From Odobenus rosmarus divergens (taxonomy: Eukaryota; Chordata; Mammalia; Carnivora; Odobenidae): a DNA stretch of 64,000 nt. Both the position numbers and the translations under genes were made by a program. The notes below the pieces were generated by a model, which was not told where the DNA came from, made no database searches, and worked only from the letters and a program-made list of their open reading frames with translations. The stretch covers positions 1,727,615 to 1,791,614 of the forward strand of contig NW_004450382.1 of the NCBI RefSeq assembly GCF_000321225.1. The letters run 5' to 3'. Below, piece by piece: positions 12,580-24,900 of this stretch (positions are counted from its first letter, which is position 1; every line of letters starts with the position of its first letter).

Positions 12580-12588
12580 TGGGTGGTC
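12580..12588 (-). promoter_or_regulatory. Candidate GLI binding site
   Basis: The plus strand reads TGGGTGGTC, so the minus strand is GACCACCCA, the consensus for GLI zinc-finger factors. It sits about 390 bases upstream of the PTCH2 ATG inside the CpG-rich block. PTCH2 is a known Hedgehog-pathway target, so the placement is plausible. Binding itself is inference. Confidence 0.55.
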
Positions 12589-12922
12589 TCCTGCCCCGCC
12601 CCCACCCGCGGCGCCGTCGCCTAGCAGCGGATCCGGCCGCGCGGCTCCGGGTAATTTGCGGACCCCTCAGCCAATGGGAGGGCGTCGTCCCGGCCCGCTC
12701 CCTTTTTCTGGAGCTAAGGACGCCTCCTCCTCACTGCGTTCTCCACCTCTAGCAGCGCGGGGCGTCGCGGGCCGGTAGCTCTGCCTGCACGCGGGGCCGA
12801 CGGCGGCACCCCATCGCAGCAGCCGCGGCACGCCGGCACCCCACCCTCACCCACGCCGCGCCTAAGCGGCCCTGAGGAGTCCCGACGCGGGGCTCCGCGG
12901 TACCCGGGTACAAGGCCAGCTT

Positions 12923-12940
12923 ATGGAAAATCCCAGATAA
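12923..12940 (+). CDS. PTCH2 upstream ORF (5 codons)
   Basis: ATG at 12923 opens a five-codon ORF, MENPR, ending in TAA at 12938-12940, 39 bases before the PTCH2 ATG. Its -3 base is C (weak context), while the main ATG has G at -3 and +4. It is a real uORF only if the 5'UTR extends above 12923, which I cannot show. Confidence 0.35.
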   Translation: MENPR

Positions 12941-12979
12941 CGCGGGTTGGGGGCGCCCACGCCCCCCATCCCCGCCGGC

Positions 12980-15900
12980 ATGGCTCGGCCGCCGCCACTC
13001 CAGGAGCTGCCCCCTGGCTATACACCCCCAGCTCGAGCCGCATCACCCCAGGTGAGTGGACGGGAAGCCAGAGGGAGAAAGATTGGGACCAGGTCTAGAG
13101 ACCCCCAGGTCTGTCACTCCGTGAGGTGTGATGTCTCTAAAGTGCTGGGTTATAGCCCACCCCTTAAGGGTGTGTGTGCGTCTTTCTGTGTCTTCTCGGC
13201 ATCTGGCGGGTGAGACTGTGTCTGGGTTTCACCTCTGTCCACCTGAGAACAGATGTGTGCATATGTATCTTAATCTCAGAAAAGGATCCCTGCCTTCCTC
13301 GGTGTGTATGGGGGAGGGGGGTGGGGGAGAGACAAGGAATAGATTTAAATATTTTCCACCTTTGGGACTCTGTGTAGCTCCTACCTGTCCTGCATCCAGA
13401 AACCAAGAAGCTGGGGCTTGGCAGAGGGTGCACATAAGGAGAAAAGGGGAGGATTTCATGCATTGTTACAGTAATGCCTGGCTGACACTTCTCTTTCCAT
13501 CCCAGATCCTAGCTGGGAGCCTGAAGGCTCCACTCTGGCTTCGTGCTTACTTCCAGGGGCTGCTCTTCTCTTTGGGCTGCGGGATCCAGAGACACTGTGG
13601 CAAAGTGCTCTTCCTGGGCCTCTTGGCCTTTGGAGCCCTGGCACTGGGTCTCCGCGTGGCCATCATTGAGACAGACCTAGAACAGCTCTGGGTGGAAGGT
13701 GAGTTGTGGACACTAGTCACAGCTGCTTGGGTATGGTGAAGCCAAGACAAGAACAGGGTGAGGAGCTGGCTACTGAGTTCTAGGGGGCTCGGCCCTGGGT
13801 CTGGAGAGGGTACATGCCTGCCAGAGCCTGGGCATCTGGGAGCAGTGGTCCCTCCCACACCTGTAAATGGACATGTGCAGATGATGGAGTCCTGTGAATA
13901 GGTCTATAGAATAGTTACATGTGAGCTTGTGTGTGTCTGTGTGTTTGTTTAGCAATTATTACCAACTTTTTATGTGTGTTTTTTACTTCATGGCAGGGTT
14001 TGCAAAGGCAACCAAAATCTTTCAGTAGCAAGGAGAGTAAAATATGTGCTGCAATATAACACACAGTAGAATATAGAGCAGAGTATGATTACCTGAGTAA
14101 GACAAGGCAGGGAGAGATCACAGCTGATCAGGAGAATCAAGAAAATTACAACTGGGCTGGGGAAACTGAGTAAATCATCTGACAGGCCTCCATGGAGAGG
14201 TCCCATGCAGCTAGACTCCTGTGCACTGAGGCCCCCTGCAACCATTTAGTAGAAAAAAAGTGGCACAGGGTCTACACTTTGTGGCAACAGCGAGGTCAGA
14301 TGCAACCAAATCCTCACTTCCTAATGGAAGCATTAGGTAAAAATGATTTCTTATTAATAATTTTGGCATAACCCTCCTTTCCTGGGGGCTGGTTTCATAT
14401 GCTAGCCCTTCAATAGAGTCAAACTCTCCTCTGTTCTTTCCTGGGAAATTTGCATTGGTGGGTCCCCCCAAACCTCCCCCAGCCCTGGCCCACACCCAAA
14501 GGCAGGGCCAGGTTAGAGTCTCACACCCCTGAGTTATTTCAAATGCTGGCAAGCCCTAGGATGCAGAGCAGATGTTTCTTGGAGCCTGCCTGCCTGCCTG
14601 TTGGGCTCCCACACCCCATCCCCACCCTACCCCAGCCCTCTGCAGGCTCACACATCCATATGCACTCTAGGCCAGCCCTGGGGTCCAGAGCAGATGTTTC
14701 TCTGTGCCTGCCTGCCTGCCCCCAGCCGCAGGACACACATGTGCATACATGCACATACACATACCCCCACCCACACCGCGGCTGCCTGGGTGGTCCCAAA
14801 TGACTGTTGGATTTCCTGCCACAATAGAAGCTGTCTCCCCGCTCTTCCTCCTTCTTCATTCCCCAGATCTTACCCATCTAAACACGGCTTGAACCTCCAT
14901 GTTCCTCATCCTCTCTCCTGCATTCCAGCACAGGACAGGTTAGATCCCACTAGATCTTTGCTGCTGTTTGTGGAGGGGTGATGTAAAAGGGTGGTGGCCA
15001 ATTCTGAGGGCTTTTTCCTTTATTTCAGAATACTGCTGTGTCCCGTATCGGCTAGGGCTGGGGTGAGGTAAAACCAGTGATCCTGACCTGATTTCTTCTC
15101 TGTACATCCATAGTTGAGGCTTCTCCCAGCCATGCCCCAGGCAACGAGGAGCTGATCAGGGCGAGGACTAAAGAGTATTCTCTATTCCTTTCCTGTTTTG
15201 CTAATATGGAAAGCAAAGAAAGAAGCAGGACACTGGCTATCAGAGTTCAGGGTCCCCTCCAGCTTTGCCATATGGTGAGAGACAGAATGTGACTCGTCCT
15301 TCCTGATCAATTTTAAAGCGAAAAGGCTCAGAGATAGATTGATCTCTAAAATAAATAAATAAATAAACAAACAAACAAACAAACAAAAAAAAAACCCCAC
15401 AACATTACAGCCCAACTAGTACTTACAGGAACAATGATTGAGATGGCTTGAAATTGGAGCTGTCCCTGAAAACAAGGGACATATATCTAGAAGGCAGGGT
15501 GAAACATATCAATTGGTGGAACCACTATCCACTTAAAAACCCAAGGCTGGGGCGCCTGGGTGGCTCAGATGGTTAAGCGTCTGCCTTCGGCTCAGGTCAT
15601 GATCCCAGGGTCCTGGGATCGAGTCCCGCATCGGGCTCCCTGCTCCTTGGGAGCCTGCTTCTCCTTCTGCTTCTCTCTCTCTCTCTCTGTCTCTCATGAA
15701 TAAATAAATAAAATCTTAAAAAAAAAAAAAAAAAACCCAAGGCTGAAACCTTGGGAGTCAGCCTCAGTACTCCTTGCTTACCTAACTGGTTACTAAACCA
15801 GCAAATTCTTCTTTCTTAACTTCTCTCATAACAGACCCCTCCTTTTCACCCTGTGGCCGTTGCTCTAGTTGAGGCCTTTCTCAGTCTCTGGTCGTACACT

Positions 15901-18900
15901 CCTGATTATATCATTCAATATGTTTTTGCCACATGAAAGAGGAAAAAAGGAAGGGAGGGAGGAAGGGAGGGAGGGAGGAAGGAAGGAAGGAAGGAAGGAA
16001 GAACAGGAAATCTGGGAGTAGACAGTAGAGCAGTTCCAGGATGGTTAATTCAGCAACCTAAGGACATCAGCAAGGACCCAGGTTCTTCCTATCTTTCTCC
16101 TAAGCCTTCCTCAGCATGTGGGGCTTTTGTCCTCAGGCTTATCACCTCCTTGTCCCAAGTGGCTACTGCAATGGTCCCTTTTCGGAAGTGAGGGAAAATT
16201 TACCAGAAGCCCCCCAGCTGACTTCCCATTTGGTCACTTTGGCAAGAACTGTGGAGCTATGCCTAAACCGTTCACTTGGCAAAGGCAGTGGAATTACTGT
16301 GATTGACTAATCAAATTTCACCCCCTGAGGCTGGGGAGGGATCCAGCTTCCCTGAATCACTGGGCCTTTCAGAGGATGGCCAGCAAAATCAAAGTCTGTT
16401 AGAGAAGTGACCAATCTTCTGCAGGACTCACCTTCTAATCTGCCTCCACACTGCCCTCCTGTGGTGTATCTAAATCTGGGCAAGTTGGTACCCTGCTTAG
16501 AGCCCTTCCACAACTTTCTACGAGGTTCTGGGCAGTCTCCAGAATCAAGTTCAAGCTCCTTAGGAAACGTTCTAGGCCCTCCGCAACCTAACTCTTGATT
16601 TCTTCTCCAGCATTGTCTCTGCCTCACTCAGCAATGCTAAGCCTTTGACAGTTCCCTACACCTACTTGGTCCAGAATGCCTTTTCCTGACTTCTTCCCTT
16701 GGCCAATTCCTATTCATTCACAGCTCAGCTCCAGAATGTATTGTTAGGTGATGAAAAAGTCAGGTCATTTCACTTCTCTGCTCAAAACCTACCATGGCTC
16801 CCAATTCACTCAGAGAAGGACTGCATCACTACAATAGCTTACAGGCCCTTACACGTAAAATTTCTGGACCAAAGATTATGAACATTTCTCAGGGTCTGAT
16901 ATATATTACAGTATTGCTTCCCTCCAAATATCATACCAAATTACTCTCTGGTGGTAGGTTAGAGTACACTCCTATAAGCCAGCAATGAGGGCTATCATTT
17001 TTTTTATTTTGGCTAAATTGATAGATGGTAATTTATTGCTGTTTTAATTCATATTACCTATAATATAGGATTATATATATTACCATTGTCGGATTACCTA
17101 TAAGGTGGATTCATTTTCCAAGCTGGCTAACAAGTTATAGTCTCCCTTTTGTAAAGGTACAAAAGGTTTTTCTTTTTTTTAAGATTTATTTATTTATTTG
17201 ACAGAGAGAGACACAGCGAGAGAGGGAACACAAGCAGGGGGAGTGGGAGAGGGAGAAGCAGGCTTCCCGTGGAGCAGGGAGCCCGATGCGGGGCTCGATC
17301 CCAGGACCCTGGGATCATGACCTGAGCCGAAGGCAGACGCTTAACGACTGAGTCACCCAGGCGCCCCCAAAAGTTTTTAAAAGATGTGTTGATTTTGATG
17401 TCTCCTTCCCCTGTTCCCCTCCTTCCTCCCCACTCAGTCTTTTTTACTCCAGTTCTTTCTCATTTTTCTGTCCCACAATCTCTTTCCCAGCAACCATTTA
17501 ATAATAATTCCTTATCTGTTCCTACTTTGCGCTGGGCAGTTTCCTAAGTACTTTACCTGCATTGATTCTAATTCCACCAAGGTAGGCCCTGTCCCCATTT
17601 GACAGATGAGGAAATTGAGGGCAGAGAGACTAAGTCATTTGCCCCAAGCACAGGCTAAATGTCAGAGCCCAAGCTCAAGGCCAGATGTGTCCAGAGCCTC
17701 TGGCTTCTCCCTTACACCTGCTCTCTCTCCTTGCCCGCACAGTACATCCCAGTTCATCTCTCCTCATGTCTGTCATCATCATTGTTGTCAGCTGAGGTTT
17801 ACTTTTTCCTTTGCCTCATTTTTTTCTGAGGATCTTTATTTTCTTTGGTGTTGTACTTTACATGTCCAGTGTTTCTTTCTCTTGCTTTCCTGATAGCTCT
17901 TTCTGGGTTCCTTCTCCTGTGCCTCCCTTCCCTCAGCAAACTCACTTACTATGAGGAGCTTATTTCTGTCCCCTCCTGTCCCTCCCTGTGGCAGCTCTGG
18001 CCTAAGCCTGGTGAAATAAACACTGCAGGGCAGGCCTGGGGGAGGAGTGGGGAGTCAGGGAAGGAAGAAAATGGTGGTCGTGCACAGCGTGGCTTAGTGA
18101 GACTGTATTTGTGAGGGAGGGCCAGGAATGTGATTTGAGTGGGGAGGTGTGAGCATGTGGGTAAATCTGGGGGGGGGGCGGGTACTAAGGGTGTGCAGCT
18201 CTCATGAATGAGGAGATTATATGGGTTTGAAAAAGAGATTGGGGAGCACGACGATCGCAGGTGGGGCTGGAGTCTCACAGAAGGTGTATGTGTGGGCCCC
18301 AGAGGTGGCAGGAACCCAACAGGAAGAGGCCCCGGATGTGTGGCAGCAGAACTGGGCCTAAGACCAGACCAAGTCCAGAAAGCCACAATGGTGGTTTAGC
18401 CCTTGCCCTTGCCCTCCTCCAAACCCCACTCAGGTCACGTCCCCTCACAGCACCTCTGCCCACCTACCCCCACAATGCAGGACTGGAGGGGTGCCGAGAT
18501 CAAGGAGCCTGAGGCAGGCCTGGCACTGTGCCTCCCCGTTGCCCGGACAGTGAGATCTGGGGTCTGGAACCCTTTCTTCCCCTTGGCCCATGTTGATGTC
18601 ACCTCCGCCAGGTGATCCCAGGTGCTTACATGAGTAGAAGCAGCATGTTGACAGCATCCCACTGAAGTCTGTCTGATCCTCCCCCTCACCTGTGCCCCCA
18701 CAGGGCCCATTATTACCAGACACTGCCATCCCTGCCCTCTTGGCATAACAATTTGCAAAAAGACGTATGGCTAGAAAGCACTGCCTGAGTCAACCTGACC
18801 CAGGAACCAGCCCTAGCACTAGACCTGTTCTGTGAGGAGACCCTCCCATTAGCAGCCTCCCCATTGATCCCTTTTGCCCCTCCTTGTGTTCCTCACCAGA

Positions 18901-21900
18901 ACATAGAGGGGCTGAGTGAGGGCTCCCTTGCCAGGATACCTCCATAACCCCAGCCCTGGCCCAACTCATACTGACCTCTCATTTTGAAGTAATTTGCCCC
19001 ACACCGAGCCAACCTGGTTCTGGTTTAAATCTTAGACCACATAAGAATTCCATCCAACTGAGGTGTCTCTCACTTCCACGCAAAGCTCCAGATTCTAAGC
19101 GGAGTGCCAGGAGCTTGGGGAGTCAGCACGACCATCAAGGAAAAAGCAGGGGCTCCTCCCAGAGCACTTCTCCCACTCGTCGTGGGAGGCCTCAGCCGGC
19201 GAGGGTCCCACAGCCCCAGAGCTCGGAGCCCCAGCTTTCTCTCTCTGCTCTGGCAGCGGGCAGCCGGGTGAGCCAGGAGTTACATTACACCAAGGAGAAG
19301 CTGGGGGACGAGGCTGCATACACCTCCCAGATGTTGATACAGACCCCACGCCAGGAAGGGGAGAATGTCCTCACACCTGAGGCACTTGGCCTCCACCTCC
19401 AGGCAGCCCTCACCGCCAGTAAAGTGCAAGTATCACTCTATGGAAAGTGAGTCTGGCTGAGTCCCCGAGCAGCTGGGAGTGAGGCGCGCTATGGCAGGGC
19501 TGGCGTGGGAATCCTCCTCTTCTGCTGATCTCTTGCGCCCTGGCCATTTCAGGTCCTGGGATTTGAACAAAATCTGCTACAAGTCAGGAATTCCCCTAAT
19601 TGAAAATGGAATGATTGAGCGGGTGAGTGTCCTGAGCTGTTCTTTGAGACTGGGCCGAGGGGGACCTTTTTCTGCAAGTAGGGGAGGGCTCTGAGAGATG
19701 GGGAGGTTAAAAGTTGGGAGGTGGGAGGTTACCGAGGGTGTCCTACAGAGACCGTGGAGAAAGGAGCCCAGGGATAGGACTGATGTGGCCTGGGCTGTCC
19801 CTGGCAGATGATTGAGAAGCTGTTTCCGTGCGTGATCCTCACCCCCCTCGACTGCTTCTGGGAGGGAGCCAAACTCCAAGGAGGCTCTGCCTACTTGCCG
19901 TGAGTGCCACCACAGCCGCTCCCAGGCCCCGCCTCAGCTAGGCCGGGACGTCCCTCCGGAAGAGAGGGTGGGCGGCAAGAGGATGATCAAAACCTTACCG
20001 AGGGCCTAAGCCACCTGTTAGGCTGGGGCCAGAGCACAGGAGGCCTCACGGCTCTCTCCACATCCCCCTTCTCCTGGCCTCCGAAGGAAAGTTAGACTTG
20101 TCTTATTTAGACAAAACAGAACAAAGAGAAAAAAAAGATCCCCAGAAAGCGACTTTGCCCAGGAGAGGTAGTTAGATATGAGCTAAGCCGCTGCACAGGC
20201 CAGAAGGAGAAGCTGTTGGAGGCGGGTGTCCACGTGGCTATGTATTAGAACCAAAGGTGGATGGCTTGGGAAGGGACGGTGGGGCTCTTCTGGCCTTTTC
20301 CATGTATTAAGTACTGTCTGTCCTCATGTCCGTCTCAGTGCAGCCACCTGGTAGACCGGTGTAGTCTGGGAGTTCTGGGAAGCTCAGCATTGCCGACCCT
20401 TCATACAGAGGGATGGATGAGCAGCTGGGAGGAGGGTGGGGTACAGCAGGGGTCCCCAGCAGCATTTTGGGGAGTGGGAATTGATCCTTTACCCTCACCA
20501 ACCACGGGCTCTCCCTTCAGCGGCCGTCCTGACATCCAGTGGACCAACCTGGATCCAGAGCAGCTGCTGGAGGAACTGGGCCCCTTTGCCTCCCTCGAGG
20601 GCTTCCGGGAGCTGCTAGACAAGGCGCAGGTGGGCCAGGCCTATGTGGGGCGGCCCTGTCTTCACCCTGACGATCTCCACTGCCCGCCTAGTGCCCCTAA
20701 CCATCATGGCAAGCAGGTGGGTGCCAGCCAGGTTTGCCGGCCAGGTTTGCCAGAGAAAGGCTATTTTCCTTCTCTATTCTGGGAGAGAGCAAATTGTGCT
20801 CTGTGCTCTGCCTCCCACTTCCTGGACATTGTTACCCTGCCCCCATTCTGCCTTATGCCTAGACTCTTCCCTTCCCATTCAGTTTTCCTAAGAAACCCTC
20901 ACGTGGTATATGAATCCCTTTGTGCTTTTCTAAGCCCAGGAACGCTGGACTTCATCCAAGCAGACTTGTACAGAGAAACTGAGGACAAATGAGCTAAGCA
21001 CAAGTATCATACCTAGTTTCCTGAGTGTCTCTGTGGCCCTGTGAATGTGAACCTTTTTCCAAAACCCACCAAAGTTACTCCAGCCCTCCCAGAAGCCTAT
21101 TTCCAGGCCTCTGCTTCCTCTTGTGGCCTCCTCGCTGCAGGACAAGAGCTGTTCACTTTCAGAGTAGGCGAGAGGCTCAGGAGAATAGTTATGTCCACTT
21201 CAGGCTACAGAGCCCCGTGGCAGGCATGGCTCCTGGAGGTACCATCCCAGGGGCCCCCGGTTACCCACAGCCAGGGCCTCTCCTGTCCCCCTCCAGGCTC
21301 CGGATGTGGCTCAGGAGCTGAGTGGGGGCTGCCACGGCTTTTCCCACAAATTTATGCACTGGCAGGAGGAATTGCTGCTGGGGGGCATCTCCAGAGACCC
21401 CCAAGGACAGCTGCTGAGGTAAGGCCTCCCTGGAGGCTGGCAAGGGGGCCCCAGGCATGGGAATCCACACTCTGATTCCAGGCGGCTCCAGCAAAGCACC
21501 CCCTCTTCAGCCCCCGTTGGGTGCTCCGGCCTACTCTGACCCCCAGCTCTCCCCTACCCACCGCCAGGGCAGAGGCCCTGCAGAGCACCTTCCTGCTGAT
21601 GAGTCCCCGCCAGCTGTATGAGCACTTCCGAGGCGACTACCAGACGCATGACATCGGCTGGAGTGAGGAGCAGGCCGGCACAGTGCTGCAAGCCTGGCAG
21701 CGGCGCTTTGTGCAGGTCCGTGCAGAGCCGGGCAAGGGCGGTGCCCTGAGGCCGCCCCCTCCTGCCCCTCACATCTACCCCGTCTCTCCAGCTGGCTCAG
21801 GAGGCCCTGCCTCAGAATTCATCCCAGCAGATCCATGCCTTTTCCTCCACCACCCTGGATGACATCCTGCACGCTTTCTCTGAAGTCAGTGCTGCCCGCG

Positions 21901-24900
21901 TGGTGGGAGGCTATCTGCTCATGGTGGGTCCTGCTCCCAGCGCCTTGCCCCAGCCTCTACCCGGTGCTCCCCCGGGAACCGCCATCCGAGCCTGTGCCCT
22001 CTCTCCCCACAGCTAGCCTATGCCTGTGTGACAATGCTGCGCTGGGACTGTGCCCAGTCCCAGGGTGCGGTGGGCCTTGCAGGGGTGCTGCTGGTAGCCC
22101 TGGCAGTGGCCTCGGGCCTTGGGCTCTGCGCCCTGCTTGGCATCGCCTTCAATGCTGCCACTACCCAGGTACACCAGGACTCCAGGGCAGACTCGGGGCC
22201 CACAGTCCAGGCTACTCAGTTCCTCCAGCTACCCCCGCTGTGCCCCTCCAGGTGCTGCCCTTCCTGGCACTGGGCATCGGTGTGGATGACATATTCCTGC
22301 TGGCACATGCCTTCACAGAGGCCCCCCCTGGCACCCCTCTCCAGGTGAGGCCTCATCCTCCAGCCTGGGCTCGTCTGAAGCAGCTCAGCATAGAGCCTCT
22401 TGGCCGGGGCACCTGGGTGGCTCGGTGGGTTAAGTGTCCGACTCTTGATTTCGGCTGAGGTCATGATCTCAGGGTCCTGGGATCGAGCCCTGTGTTGGGC
22501 TCTGCTCCTAGCGGGGAGCCTGCTTGAGATTCTCTCCCTCTGCCCTTCCCCCTGCTCGCTCATGTTCTCTCACTCTCTCTCAAATAAATAAATAAATGTT
22601 TTTAAAAAAAAAAAAAGAGCCTCTTGGCTTAGGGGACCTTAGGCTGGTAACCTGTCTGTGCCTCAGTTTCCTCATCTGTAACAGGGGTGACGATAGTGCT
22701 TGTGTCGTGAGGGTGTGGTGAGGATCGGGGATAACTCTGGCTGAATGGTTGGAACAGTGTGAGTGATGCGTGTGAGCTACGCCGTAAGTGTGAGCTGCCG
22801 TGTGGTTACTGTCCCCCCTCTGCCATCCCAAGCTCCCAAGCCTCGCCTCCGCTCTACCTTGAGGACCCACAGCTCCTCCCCTGTCCTGGCAGGAGCGCAC
22901 AGGCGAGTGTCTGCAGCGCACGGGGACCAGCGTGGCGCTCACATCCATCAACCACATGGTGGCCTTCTTCATGGCCGCCCTCGTTCCCATCCCTGCACTG
23001 CGGGCCTTCTCCTTGCAGGTGAGGCCTCAGCAAAGGGCCCCGTCGCCCAGTGAGGGCAGCCTGAAGCCGGGGGCCTGCTTCATCCAGCCTTTGCGTCCCC
23101 CCTGTCCTTCCCCCAGGCAGCCATAGTGGTCGGCTGCAACTTCGCGGCCGTGATGCTTGTCTTCCCGGCGGTCCTCAGCCTGGACCTGCACCGGCGCCAC
23201 TGCCAGCGCCTTGACGTGCTCTGCTGCTTCTCTAGGTACTGTCCCTGCGTCCCCACCCCCGGCCTGCCAGTCCTCACCTCCGGGGCCCTGTCCCGTCCCA
23301 TCCCCTCACTGGCATCCCCACAGACCTGTCATCCACACTCTCTGCCTCTTCCAGGCCCTGCTCTGCTCGGGTGATTCAGATTCTGCCCCGGGAGCTAGGG
23401 GATGGGACAGGACCAGTGGGCATTGCCCACCTGACGGCCACAGTTCAAGCCTTCACCCGCTGTGAAGCCAGCAGCCAGCATGTCGTCACCATCCTGCCCC
23501 CCCGAGCCCGCTTGGTGCCCCCACCTTCCGACCCACTGGGCTCTGAGCTCTTCAGCCCAGGAGGGTCCACACGGGACCTCCTAGGCCAAGAGGAGGGGAC
23601 CAGGCAAAAGGCAACCTGCAGCTCCCTGCCCTGTGCCCGCTGGAGTCTTGCCCATTTCGCCCGCTATCAGTTCGCACCCTGGCTGCTCCAGGCGCACGGC
23701 AAGGTGAGGCTCTAGGCCTGGAGAAGTTGGGGGGAGCCAGGGCAGAGGCTTAGGTGTGGGCAAAGGGCCGAGCCCGCCACCTGAGTGCTGGGGGCGGGGG
23801 TGGGGGGGGCATCCCTGGGCCTCCAGCTTGGTTGCCGTTTCCCACAGGCCATGGTGCTGGTGCTCTTTGGGGCTCTTCTGGGCCTGAGCCTCTACGGAGC
23901 CACCCTGGTGCAGGACGGGCTGGCCCTGACGGATGTGGTGCCTCGGGGCACCAAGGAGCATGCCTTCCTGAGCGCCCAGCTCAGGTACTTCTCCCTGTAC
24001 GAGGTGGCCCTGGTGACACAGGGTGGCTTTGACTACGCCCACTCCCAACGCGCCCTCTTTGATCTGCACCAGCGCTTCAGTTCTCTCAAGGCCGTGCTGC
24101 CCCCCCCTGCCACCCAGGCGCCCCGCACCTGGCTGCACTATTACCGGAACTGGCTACAGGGTGAGAGGCAAGGCAGTTGGCAGAGAGGGCTGCCGCAGGC
24201 CCGAGCCCCTGGGGCCACAAGCTAATGCACACTCCCTCGTTCTCCCCTAGGGATCCAGGCTGCCTTTGACCAGGACTGGGCTTCCGGGCGCATTAACCAC
24301 CTCTCGTACCGCAACGGCTCCGAGGATGGGGCACTGGCCTACAAGCTGCTCATCCAGACTGGGGATGCCCGAGAGCCTTTGGATTTCAGCCAGGTTGGAA
24401 GGGGGGCTGGAAGGGTCGGGATGCACGGAGGGGCTCTAGGCCTCATGGGCCCAGACCTTCAGCCCTCTCTGCCTCTGCAGCTGACCACAAGGAAGCTGGT
24501 AGATAAGGAGGGGCTGATTCCACCTGAGCTCTTCTACGTGGGGCTGACCATGTGGGTAAGCAGTGACCCGCTGGGCCTGGCAGCCTCACAGGCCAACTTC
24601 TACCCCCCACCTCCCGAGTGGCTGCATGACAAGTACGACACCACCGGGGAGAACCTTCGCAGTGAGTCCCGGGGGTGGGGGGGGCCGGCGGGGGGAGCCC
24701 AGCAAGAGCCTCAGCCTGGGCCCACACAGGCCCTACCCTAAGGCCCTGCCCACTGCTCCCCGTGCTCACTGGTCACCCCCCTTCCCTGCTACCCCCTACC
24801 CTCCACAGTCCCGGCAGCCCAGCCCCTGGAATTTGCCCAGTTCCCCTTCCTACTGCATGGCCTCCAGAAGACCGCGGACTTCGTGGAGGCCATCGAGGGG

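Larger units (their letters stand above)
12404..12979 (+). promoter_or_regulatory. PTCH2: PTCH2 CpG-rich promoter and 5'UTR
   Basis: GC content and CpG frequency rise sharply from about 12480 to the PTCH2 start codon. There are CCGCCC and GGGCGG-type Sp1 boxes and no clear TATA box. The region contains TGGGTGGTC at 12580-12588, whose complement is the exact GLI core GACCACCCA. The transcription start was not resolved; it is probably around 12700-12900. A five-codon upstream ORF lies at 12923-12940. Confidence 0.7.
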
